64,000 nt of DNA from Membranipora membranacea (taxonomy: Eukaryota; Bryozoa; Gymnolaemata; Cheilostomatida; Membraniporidae), in contig OU612071.1 in the NCBI GenBank assembly GCA_914767715.1, positions 22,565,681-22,629,680 of the forward strand. The letters are read 5' to 3'. Positions 24,765-34,393 of this stretch are shown here, piece by piece. The number at the start of each line of letters is the position of its first letter. Position 1 is the first letter of the stretch. Below the pieces are notes generated by a model, which worked only from the letters and a program-made list of their open reading frames with translations, did not search any database and was not told where the DNA came from. Position numbers and translations under genes: made by a program.

Positions 24765-25060
24765 ACCAACATCTTTATAAATATTTTCTACATAAATGTG
24801 ATGTCAAATCCTGTGCATCTAAACCAAATTGAAATATAAAATAAGAACTGAGACACGCCACGGCAAAAGTTGAAGAGAGAATATTCCCATTGATAACATC
24901 AATGCCATTTACCTCAGACCTTGTACGGTGCCGTTTATGTTTTAACGTTGGTAAAGATTTTGCACAGGTCATATTGCTCTGAGCGATCTCTCCAATATCT
25001 TTAAAATATGTCTTTTTCCTCGTGGTTAGTGTGACCCAGTGGTGATCAACATATTCATGT
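24765..25060. repeat. Segmental duplication, unit D3
   Basis: Diverged copy of 10110-10370, including the exon at 10234-10386 (shared: atcctgtgcat, atgccatttacctc, gtggttagtgtgacccagt). The exon frame is broken here. D3 lies to the right of D2 although its parent segment lies to the left of D2's parent, so the units do not form a single colinear copy. Confidence 0.6.
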
Positions 25061-25701
25061 GCAGTTGTTTTTTTGACATAGTAAAGATTCAACTGGCATG
25101 ACTCAGTTATTGTGTTGATTTGAATGTTACCTGTTATATGGCTGTCGCCGTTTGGTTCTATGCGGCTCAGCAACCCTGGGCTTTTATCAGGAATATAGTT
25201 GTTATGGTGTCATCATCCCATGTAGTTCTGCTCTGGGGATAGTTTATTCCATGCACTGTGTCTATAAACAAGCACAGCAATGTATCTGTTGAGATTTGCA
25301 TGTTTGTGTTATGGCCTGAATCATCTAAGGGAGACGAAAAAGAAATACCCAAGCACCTTGGTTTTAATCACAAACCACTTTTTAGCAATGATGAACACCT
25401 CCAATGGCTTTTCAGTAACGATAAGTGAGGCATTTGGAGCTACGATCTGACATAGAAGTGCTCGAAATGGTGTTCAAGCTAGGCCAATTCTTCCCAAGCC
25501 AATCACTGCAAAGCTTCTAATGCATACCGAAACCTCAAAGGTGATAAAAGTGCTTTAATCAAAAGACTATGCTTCTGCTTTTATCCACTCATATTACATT
25601 ACATATATTACATACTTTCTGCAGTGAACGCTGCACTGTGGGACATTCTGGATAATTCCACCTGGGTCGCAGTGTCTCTGGCCCGTCTCTGGCCAAATTA
25701 A

Positions 25702-25755
25702 ATGAGCCGAAAAAAAAGAAAGGATAACCCTGATATCTACATCCTTGAAACCATT
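25702..25755 (+). CDS. Candidate first coding exon, unknown
   Basis: ATG plus 17 codons (MSRKKRKDNPDIYILETI) ends exactly at a strong donor, gtaagt. A perfect 10-bp hairpin (25760-25783, loop cgct) begins four bases after the exon and could hide the donor. No downstream exon was identified. Confidence 0.25.
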
Positions 25756-26512
25756 GTAAGTGGGAGTAACGCTTTACTCCCACCTTCCCGTGAGAAATAC
25801 CCCTACATCGATACATTGTCAGTAGCTTTCGATAGTAGAAGGCCTAGTGTGCTGGCCGGCTGTTCTATCAATGCAGAAGTACACATAGATGTTTATCTCT
25901 TTCAAACAGCAAGTTGGCAGTCAGACATTCATTGAACTGATATGGCGGTACTAGACCTGTCATGCCCCTGGCAGGTAGTAATTGACTCAACTCATCACGG
26001 AATGAATTTGCAAGCAAATTTGAAAACATGCTATCAACATTTGATGTCAATGCGTACTTCTAATATCACAAAACAGTCGGATACATGAACAATAAAAAAA
26101 ATCAAACCAATGTACAAACATACTTACAAACAGATACAACAATATACAAAACATTTCCTACCCTGTTAACCTGGGTATAAATGTGACATTACAATGATGA
26201 ACGCTTTACTTTTCAACTAAGGATATGTGCTGTACTTGCAGATACATATGAATACAATCACTACCACTAATAGTCAAACACACACCTTGACAGAGTACAC
26301 CGTAATTCGCTCCACCATATTAGCCCTATCTCCGTCAGTGAATTTCCATGCTTCTCAATTTCAGCTAAATAATCCAGAGACACAGATATATTAAGGTAGT
26401 TACACATGTGGTAAGGTTTTCTGAAATCCTCACGCCAGTCGAGGCATTTAAGATGGCAGTAGGTATTCTTGGGGGTCTTTGGTATGGTTATAGTGCCAGA
26501 ATCTTTCGCCCT

Positions 26513-27923
26513 CTATTTCCGATAAGTAGTCATCACCACCCCTAACAGCTCATTTCCCTCTTTTTTGAACAGCTCGTCACAGACATAACATTTTTTGGCA
26601 CGGCAATCAGTACTAAATCTGAAGAAGACATGCGACTGGTGTTTGCTCTCAAATGCGCAGAATTGAGAAGCATGGCTTGCTTTCTTTCTCTTCCTCTGAT
26701 TCTCATTCAGCTTCCTTCCAACCCGTTTGTTGCAGTTTCTGGTAACTGCTTGGGTTAGTGTTTCAGTACCGCCATCACTTGTCATTGAGGGGTATTTAAA
26801 TACGGATGCTAGAATTCTTTTTCTCTTTTCACTACTGAGCTTGCAAAACTCCTGAGGGTCGTATGACATTCTACTGTACTTCGATTTAAGCTTGAACAAA
26901 CCCTTACTCAAAACTGCTCTTTCACAATTGTTTTTTTGGTTATTTCCCTGCTTTTCCCACTCCTCTATTATTACCTTTGGAGACGATTTTCTGGTGAGAT
27001 TTCGTTTGAGCTCCTTGTTTACTGATTCATTGCTGTTATTAGTTGTCATTAAGCCCAGCAGCCTGTCTATTCTCCCTAACCAAGCTTTTGAATGATTTTG
27101 CTTGATATCTAATAAACCATTTAGTAATATCGGGGTTTATGGAGTTCCATGATGACAGCAGAGCTTCCAACACCTCTTCAAACTCTGTTTCAGTGTTACT
27201 GTCTAGAAGGGTGGTGAACATGTCATAATGAATTTTGTTATTTTCAGCGTCACATAACTTTGATTTTAAGTACGACTCTACATTGTCTTTGAGGTGTTTA
27301 AAACATACAATGTGCTGTAGTAAAGGCATGTGAATTTTGAACCCATTCACAGTCTCAAGTGCCCTATCTGATCCCAAGAAACAGATATACTTTAATTTAG
27401 AGTTCAAGTTCACAATGCTACTAGCAAAATAACGATAACTATTCTCGTTGTGTTCAGTGTGAATCAATGTGGGACCCAAGAGAGTTGGTTCAACCTTAGT
27501 AACCGTGTGTATGAGCAGAGGGTGACATATTGTAGTGGGTGTAACAAAGTACTGTCCAATATTGTACGTCATGTCAATTCCGAGGATGCCAGCAGATTCT
27601 CCAGTGCAAAATTGTTCAATCAAATGAAATTGTGTATCAGTGGCAAGAGTAATGGCCAACTGACACTTTCCTGTCATGCATATGTTAGCTATAGGACTGC
27701 CCTCACTTTCTTTTTGATCGTTTATGGCCCATAGTAGCTCATCAACCCACAGCTTATCTTTCACAGAACATTTCAAGTTGTATATTAGTGTACAGTTTTT
27801 AAACTCCCCAGATGTATCGGTCATAGTGAGAAGGCTATTATTGTTCATATTTTGTTGAATGATTTCCCTCGGGGCCATGTTACTCTCAATTCCCATCCTC
27901 CCCTTATCCAGCAAACTAGGCCT
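26513..27923 (-). pseudogene. MULE-type transposase, main part (MULE-1)
   Basis: The C-terminal two thirds of a Mutator-like DDE transposase. In order: a first acidic site in GIDMTYNIGQYFVTPTT, then LLGPTLIHTEHNENSYRYF, a second acidic site in CFLGSDRALETV, a C..H pair in VCFKHLKDNVESYL, and TTNNSNESVNKELKR with the likely third acidic residue. A basic Cys-containing tail (KKCYVCDELFKKE) follows. A single-base frameshift separates the two open frames at about 27045. The N-terminal third is at 33331-33785, displaced by the 5.4 kb insertion. The gene therefore cannot make an intact transposase here. Assignment rests on the motif order shared with metazoan MULE-like proteins. Confidence 0.75.
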
Positions 27924-27932
27924 AGTTCGGGC
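27924..27932. repeat. 9-bp target site duplication, left
   Basis: AGTTCGGGC directly left of the 5.4 kb element, identical to 33322-33330. Confidence 0.9.
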
Positions 27933-28020
27933 TAGTCTAAGTGCTCAGACTCCAAGGCGCAGGGAGTTACTTGCGCAAGCTATCAAACTCCTCTCCCCTT
28001 CTCCGTCTGAGCAAAAACCT
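27933..28020 (+). repeat. Left 88-bp terminal inverted repeat
   Basis: Identical over 88 bases to the reverse complement of 33234-33321. Matching stops after aaaaacct. Confidence 0.95.
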
Positions 28021-28426
28021 ATTATCTCAACAGGCTCACAATTCAGAGTTGCCTCCTCAATTTCACAAAATCATCAAGAAGCAACTCTGAAAATTAAAAA
28101 TAGCCTTAGGCACATAACTTGCAGCAAACTTAAGTTGTAGAACTTAGGTTATTTTTTAGTACACTCAACCGTGCAAAGATAATGATTGCTATATGGATCA
28201 CAGTTATACAAGACAGTAACATATTCTTTGATAACATACACATCACAGAGTATAAGGATATATAGGATATAGGGATATACAGAGGGGATGCTTCAATGAT
28301 AGTCAAAGTGCCTATGGTTTTTGATTCAGTGGGGGAAAATTGTGCACAGCTGGATGCCACAAACTCATTATCTCTATATGTTATAGTGTCATTTTTCTCA
28401 CAGACATCCCTACCTTTGATGGGCCA

Positions 28427-28621
28427 TAATTCAGTCTGTATTTATCCTAAAGACTGATTTCCAACTTTGTTGAAATGTCCAACTGTACAAATGTACAAAT
28501 GCAGATAGCTCATAGCCTATGTATCCTAGCAAAAAATTACAACAATATGGTGTATAGCCTGAAGGTTGGACATTCCAACAAGTTGGAAATCAGTATTTAG
28601 GATTAATACAGAATGAATTAT
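28427..28621. repeat. MITE-like inverted repeat
   Basis: Arms 28427-28483 and 28565-28621 are imperfect reverse complements (a few mismatches and a one-base gap) around an 81-bp spacer. The arms begin ataattcagtctgtattt. It lies inside the 5.4 kb element. Confidence 0.75.
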
Positions 28622-29023
28622 GAAGATGAAGTTTTAGAATACATATCGATCAACCTCTCAATCTGATGACCCCAGATATGCTTGCTTCATAAATAAAGGA
28701 AATATATTGCAAACATGCACATTGTCATACATGTACATCAGCCAGTTTTGATATATATGACAATATGTGAGTTTGTTTAGCACAGCCTGTAACCAGATAG
28801 CTCTATTGTGAAGTATTCAAATGGTATTCCAAAACAAGGGCAAATGACTTATAAATATTAAGAAGCACAGTATGTCCAGTAGTCAAAATAGGCGTACGCA
28901 CAAGGCCGAGTACCAAATAAAAATAAATGTTTAGAGTAAAGTCTTTCTTGAGACAGTAATAAAAAACATAGAGAATATGGCCTTGGAATGGTATGCATAT
29001 GCCTGACCTAGTAATGTAAATCA

Positions 29024-29096
29024 TAGTCTAAGTGCTCAGTCTCCAAGGTGTAGGGAGTGTAACTCCCTGCACCTTGTAGTCTGAGCACTTAGACCA
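29024..29096. mobile_element. 73-bp palindromic mini-element
   Basis: It consists of two head-to-head copies of the first 35 or so bases of the 88-bp TIR (TAGTCTAAGTGCTCAG at each end) with almost no spacer. It is flanked by degenerate 9-bp duplications, tgtaaatca (29015-29023) and tatgaatca (29097-29105), 7/9 identical. A nearby paralogous segment (29171-29235) carries the same flanks with a single uninterrupted tataagtca (29201-29209), that is, an empty site. Confidence 0.8.
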
Positions 29097-29399
29097 TATG
29101 AATCAATGTTCTGAGCAAGGGCACTCGAGACAATAACTTAACACAGAGGATAGGGCACTGGATTGATACCACCTTGGTATGCATCTACATGACTGAGTAA
29201 TATAAGTCAATGTTCTTAGTAAGGGCACTTGATACTAAACACCCTCTGAACTGGAGCAGCTGATATCTCCAAATGATGCTACTGATAGCGAGTCACTAAA
29301 ACTGTCTGTCATAAGACTACTATCTGGGTTTTTACATGGCATGAGATATCAGGGTCACAAACATCACAGCAAGCGCATAGCTCTTCATGGTCTGATCTA

Positions 29400-29854
29400 A
29401 TTTAGTCCATTTGCCATTCTAGGATATGTTAATATAAAAGAATGTGCAACAACTTCGCACTCCCTAGCAGCACAACCAGATTCCTGGAAACGCACCAGCA
29501 GTGGTGGGAACACTGTAATGAATGACATATTCAATGTTTCTCAAATTGAGCCCCATTGATAGACTGCTAGGACGGAGAGATACTTTAACATGACCAGATG
29601 AATTGCCAAGGTCTGCCAATATTCTTGACTTGATGTTGCTGTCTGTTATCAAGTGGTACATAACCACTCTGGCGGTGGTAGAACCTACAGGTTGATGCGT
29701 GTTAAGTGTGATGTACTGGTAAGCATCCACTAAGGTGTTGATGTTTGTGAAGAATATCATAATTCTAGGAAGGTCTAGCAGTCTAGAATTAATCAGGTCA
29801 CACAACCATTTAAAATCTGCAAGAATGTTCCCTGTAACTCTCACTGTGTGATAG
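29400..29854 (-). pseudogene. RecQ-like helicase, C-terminal helicase exon
   Basis: Acceptor tttcatttgtag opens a frame with DFKWLCDLINSRLLDLPRIM, IFFTNINTLVDAYQY, and SLSMGLNLRNIEYVIHYSVP. These match the helicase C-terminal domain of RecQ-type helicases (P..I.F......, .....GMG.....V..VIHY..P). A single-base shift follows, after which another frame reads RFQESGCAARE. This matches motif VI (QE.GRAGRD) with the first arginine changed to Cys. The protein would be inactive. Confidence 0.75.
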
Positions 29855-30864
29855 CTACAAATGAAACAAAAAATCTAGAATGAATAAGACATAACTTGTA
29901 TTCTTTTTATGAAACTGAAGCTGAATTGAGACGTTGACAACCGCAAGGTTGACACCATCACCAGCTGAACTGAACTGTCACTGGGCTGAGAGTAACTGCA
30001 AGTGTTGGCCAGTGTCAGCACTTAAAATTGCACCATAATATACAATTAAGGTCATTATATACATGGATAAACTCGGTCAACAATCTCTTCCCTGAACCAT
30101 TACCCTAGTTTAAATTTGCACATATCAGCTTGGATATAATTCTTTACAGGAGCAACTTATCACTCAATCATTTAATGAGTGTTAAGATCTCTTGACAATG
30201 AGAATTTGTGCACAGGCACTCAATTTGTCAGGATCACTCAAACCCCGATGTTACAAATCACTGAGTTTGAATAAACTCCCTGCTCCTATGTCCCAAATCT
30301 CTGTTGTGATTAGAGATAGGAATTGTCTTCCTACTTTGAAAAAGCAGAAGAGGATAATTACTTAGTTCATCAAACTAGACATTTTGTTACAAGGAACATC
30401 ATTGGACAAATAATTATGTCTCATGTCACAACGATCTGAGTAAAGATGCTTCTATCAATTTCAGCAGAAAAAAAACACATCCACCCAATTTAATCAGCAA
30501 CGATATAGATAGCTATGAAAATGAGACAGGTATTGAATGCCTACTGATCACCACTGAGTGCTTTCAGCCAAACTCAATTATCTTATCTGAACTACAAATT
30601 AATGACTATCATACTTCCTCCCTTGTCATTTTCAATGAGATAAATGATGCTATTGCTAAGTAAGTGTTGATTAAAAACGTTTCATGTGGATCAGACATAA
30701 CACATATCCGACCCGGTTTGTGGTTGGATCCGAGGTCAAATATCCGAAATTCAACTCCAACCTCAAGAGGTCGTTCCACCCCTAGAAGGAGGTCATATAG
30801 ATTTGCTTTAAGATGTATCATGGGCATAATATTTGAATACTGCGTGATGAGAAAGAATAACTAC

Positions 30865-31076
30865 CATTGCTCAACGATATTGAATTCGTCGATGAACACA
30901 GTCTTCACATTCAATCCCTCCTGTAACGCCTTTCTCCCACTGCCATCGAGAATACTCTTCGGGCTCGTAAATATGAACACCGCAACGGCGGCAGAGAGAT
31001 GAATTGCCGAGAGCTTGGGTAGATTCTTAATCATTGACACCAATGGCATTACAATTGGGAATTGGGATGGGGCATT
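30865..31076 (-). pseudogene. RecQ-like helicase, motif Ia-II exon
   Basis: A strong acceptor (cattttttttccag) and a donor (gtagtt) bound the exon. The frame contains MPLVSMIKNLPKLSAIHLSA (motif Ia region, PL.SLM.DQ), AVFIFTSPKSILDGSGRKAL, and VKTVFIDEFNIVEQW. The last corresponds to motif II, DEAH..S.W in RecQ, here DEFN..EQW. The motif II change to DEFN is not catalytic-like. Confidence 0.75.
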
Positions 31077-31631
31077 CTGGAAAAAAAATGGGGATATGGA
31101 TCACAAGATTAAGTGAACAATATCCAACCAAAAATTCAAATGCTTTAAATGCTTATCAACAAAATATGCGAGGGTGGCCAAGGGTCTAAATTTTATTTCT
31201 GGTTTCAGACCTTGGGCCCATCAAGCAGTGAAGGTTCAAACTGGTATCATCACTGTAATATAAGGGGCAACAGTATCTCAACCCAACAGTATTAATATTA
31301 ACCTATCACTTCGATTTGAATCATCAACAGCTGACAACCATCTGAGCCCTAGCAAGTAAACATGCCTATGTTCAGACTAAATTAATACCTTATTCAGACA
31401 TCGAAAATGAGACATAAAAAAACGCCTCCACCCTGCAATCAAAGATGACTAAAATAAAATATTTGGAATTTATTCATCTGTTAGTCCTTTGTTATCATTA
31501 AAATGAAGCATCCTGAGCAAAAAATGGCAATGAAATGGTGCTGCTACAAAATCAGTTTCGGTGTGAAATTTAAAGTAATGAACCTCTGAACCAAAAATAT
31601 TCAAGGACTAAACCATTATAACCATAACTAA

Positions 31632-31683
31632 CCTTCTGAACAGTTGAGCATAAGTCAATCTCCTCACACATGAGCCCACAGTA
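31632..31683 (-). pseudogene. Candidate small exon of the helicase relic
   Basis: Acceptor ttttgtttcatag and donor gttagt enclose about 52 nt reading YCGLMCEEIDLCSTVQK. It sits between the Walker A and motif II exons on the same strand. Its relation to RecQ is unclear. Confidence 0.3.
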
Positions 31684-32103
31684 TCCTATGAAACAAAAAT
31701 GGTGGTTCAAATCAAGATCAATGCGGACAACAACTATTTGAACAAGGTGTCTGCAATCAAATACACCAAAAAGTATGATGGAATTTTGAGCACTGAGGTG
31801 AGGTTGTTGTGGGACTTGGATACAAATGAAATGATGATGTAGTCCATCTCACTTGCATATGTATAGTACGCTAGAGTACAAATTCTACACAAAGTCAAAA
31901 GCTATGTTATTCTGGGAGCAATGAAATGGATCGTATCTAGGTAGGAGAGATGATAGTGTTAGTAAGCTAGGTGCCAAGGCACCAAGAATTCAACATCTGT
32001 AGACTATTGTATGTATTGGATGAGCGAGAGAGACTAAAAAAAACTGAAAATAAATATGTTATTCATTGTTAACATTCAGGGAAAGTTGGTTGTTGTCACT
32101 TAC

Positions 32104-32240
32104 CTCCTTGTTTGATTGTGACTGCTGGGGTTTGTACAACTGAGTATCATGGTCATACAGGAAGGGTGCTGCTAGGTATAGAAGAGATTTCCCAAACCGG
32201 TTGGAGCAATGAATATGGTATCCATTCCTTAGTTAGGCTT
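32104..32240 (-). pseudogene. RecQ-like helicase, Walker A exon, frameshifted
   Basis: The exon ends at donor gtaagt (32103). It reads DTIFIAPTG in one frame and then, one base out of register, FGKSLLYLAAPFLYD in another. Together these are the Walker A motif of RecQ helicases (PTG.GKS..Y..P), with one base lost between the first Gly and the Phe codon. The upstream border was not found. Confidence 0.7.
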
Positions 32241-32509
32241 TTGTTAAAAAAATATGAATTGATAGCCTGTAACTGTTCTTGTTTTACTTACTGATATGTT
32301 TAAGTTTGTTTGAATAATGTCACTTATTTCAGAATTATCCATCTTCCTTCATATCATTATATTACTGTTCAGATTTTCCATATCAGTGAGTGTAAAACAA
32401 CAAAATAAAGGTAAAATGACCCTATAATAATTGTCACAGTTAAATTGTTCCTGACCCTCCTGCATTCTTGGCCAGAAAGTGGGCCCTGTTGTTGTAAATA
32501 AGAAAAAGT

Positions 32510-32960
32510 CAAGGTCACACTGATTTCGAGATTACACTATTAGTATGTGTATCTCTGATCGATAGAGCCTCTGTCACAAATATTGAGCACCTACATTTGG
32601 CTGAAAGAGAGGACAACTTTAATTTTATCAAACAGACATGATCGAAACAGATTTACCTAACTCTGCATTATTAGTTCTCTCTTCTGAGCTTAGGCTAGCA
32701 ATACACAGTTTCGATGTCACTTTTCTTGTCAAAAACATGTGCTAAAACTGTTAAAAGGTGATATCAGATTTTCTAAATATAAATTAGAAAATTTTAACAA
32801 AGAATGAGAAAATGATAAGTGTATATCCAAAAGTTTGGGTAATCATCCATTCGTCTCCTAAATACTGAATTTCAGCTGCACTCAAGCTAAGTGAATTAAT
32901 TCACTCTCTATCGATCAGAGATATACATGCAATAGTATATCACGTGATCAGTGTGGGTCA
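32510..32960. repeat. MITE-like inverted repeat
   Basis: Arms of about 50 bp (32510-32567 and 32906-32960) share ctctatcgatcagagata and atcagtgtg in inverted orientation with substitutions and small gaps. It is inside the 5.4 kb element. Target duplications were not resolved. Confidence 0.65.
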
Positions 32961-33233
32961 AGGTTGTCATGTGTAAATACTGGATTGTCTCCCTTGACTA
33001 TTTACACTAGAAGCTGTCACAATATGGGAGTTATCTTCTCTCAGTAGCTTTAAAACTCAATAACTGGTTTTCCTTGATCTTCCGCAAAAAGAGAGTTATC
33101 CCATGTTGTTCAGAGGGGACTAATCTCTATGAATACATGCAAGTTTTATTGGGGAAGATCAAAGTTTCAGAGTTGTCATTGCTTACAATGCAAATTGCTC
33201 TGAAAAAAGGGAAGACAATCCCACTATATCCCC

Positions 33234-33321
33234 AGGTTTTTGCTCAGACGGAGAAGGGGAGAGGAGTTTGATAGCTTGCGCAAGTAACTCCCTGCGCCTT
33301 GGAGTCTGAGCACTTAGACTA
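33234..33321 (-). repeat. Right 88-bp terminal inverted repeat
   Basis: Exact reverse complement of 27933-28020. Confidence 0.95.
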
Positions 33322-33330
33322 AGTTCGGGC
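33322..33330. repeat. 9-bp target site duplication, right
   Basis: AGTTCGGGC, identical to 27924-27932. Confidence 0.9.
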
Positions 33331-33785
33331 ATACATTTCTGATTTTTTGCTGTTCCCATGGGGCTGTTCAACAAATTTTCCCCATTAAACATATAGCAGA
33401 TCATAGCCATATCTCCAGAAGAATGAGTAAGACGCATAATGGGTCGTGTCATTTTGATGTTACTTTTTTCAGCGTAATATGTTGTGCGAAACAGTAATGG
33501 CCCAGTGTCACACTCCTTGATACGGCCAACTTTCCCGATAGCATATCTATAGTCTTTGTTAGAACAATTCAACCAGGTGGGTAAACCATTAGCAGCAAGG
33601 TCCTTTGCGGAATCTAAACGAGCTACATCAATAGGCGAATTACTGAGCCCAAAAATAACATTTTTATAATTTGGAGTTGTGTTGTCAATGCCCATGATAA
33701 AGGGACAGTTCACTATAGGAAGGATACTAAAATATTCCTTTTTCTTTGATAACTCGGTATCAGCGCATTTTCTGGAAGGGGCATT
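33331..33785 (-). pseudogene. MULE-type transposase, N-terminal part (MULE-1)
   Basis: An open frame begins after a stop near 33788 with a basic region (ELSKKKEYFSILP) and contains IVNCPFIMGIDNTTPNYKNV, KDLAANGLPTWLNCSNKDYR and PMGTAKNQ. This matches the usual N-terminal part of the same transposase family, where a WL....G follows a repeat-like basic region. A one-base deletion near 33358 shifts the frame. In the corrected register the sequence runs without a stop across the target site into the segment at 27923. The frame then enters the TIR of the inserted element and continues as an artefact to 33183. Confidence 0.65.
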
Positions 33786-34198
33786 CTCAGATCAGGTGCA
33801 TAATCTACCAAGGAACACATTGGGATATAGAAAAAAATTCTAGCTCCTCAAACCTTCAAACTAGCGATGTAATTCTTGCAGTGTCATAACAAACAAGGTT
33901 ATTATTCTGGGATATGTGGTAACACCTTAGTAATAGTATAGAAATTATTGATACGATGAAAGATTAGAGCATGATATGATATATCCTTACTCTGTGATAT
34001 AATAGTGGTCTGAATGAACGGTATGAAATATACTGCAAACATTGGGTCTGGCATATCTAACCTGGTTTTCGTACCACAAAACACCGAAGCAAATATTATA
34101 AATACTGCAGTGTGAATGATTAAAACCAGGTGTATTTAATGCTGCGCCCATATGAATCTCTATCTTTTTGGTCATCAGACACCAAGTAACATCACAAT

Positions 34199-34393
34199 AT
34201 GGAAGATCTTGTAAGCAGCGATTTGATATCATTGAAAGAAGTCGAAACGTGGGTCACAGAAGCACTGAAAGATTACTGTAGGCGTAGTGGTTTTAAGTGC
34301 TCTGGAACAAGAAAGGAACTCTGTTCAAGAGCGTATACATTATACAATGCTGAAACCTCAGAAGTGCCTGGCCTAAGTGACCAGGAAATATAA
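34199..34393 (+). CDS. SAP-like N-terminal ORF, divergent from MULE-1
   Basis: A 64-residue ORF from ATG to TAA. Residues 12-50 (WVTEALKDYCRRSGFKCSGT then RKELCSRAYTLYNAE) fit a SAP-type DNA-binding helix-turn-helix: hydrophobic helix, R..G....G.K.EL..R. Similar N-termini start many transposon-encoded proteins of invertebrates. It begins about 410 bp from the first supported MULE-1 codon, on the opposite strand, so a shared promoter region is possible. No continuation exon was found, so it may be a fragment. Confidence 0.45.
   Translation: MEDLVSSDLISLKEVETWVTEALKDYCRRSGFKCSGTRKELCSRAYTLYNAETSEVPGLSDQEI

Larger units (their letters stand above)
27933..33321. mobile_element. 5,389-bp TIR element with helicase relic
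   Basis: The ends are 88-bp terminal inverted repeats (27933-28020 and 33234-33321) that match at every base and start TAGTCTAAGTGCTCAGACTC. An exact 9-bp duplication (AGTTCGGGC) flanks it. Nine-base duplications are the usual signature of Mutator-like transposition. The target was the coding sequence of a MULE transposase. Inside are a decayed RecQ-like helicase gene on the - strand, two further inverted-repeat elements and a 73-bp palindrome related to the TIR. I found no transposase, so it was probably moved in trans. Perfect ends with a broken cargo imply that the move was recent compared with the decay of the gene. Confidence 0.85.

Noticed and set aside
25589-25816. Minus-strand frame ending at a gtatgt donor, antisense to the candidate exon at 25702
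   Set aside because: It has one plausible donor but no acceptor, and it conflicts with the + strand ATG-donor exon. Left out.
29400-32240. Helitron
   Set aside because: The helicase is RecQ-like rather than Pif1-like, no Rep/HUH domain is present, and the element has TIRs with a 9-bp target duplication.
33183-33320. C-terminal 45 residues of the open frame in the MULE N-terminal part
   Set aside because: They are translated from the inserted element's TIR (SLSAQTPRRRELLAQAIKL region), not from the transposase gene.
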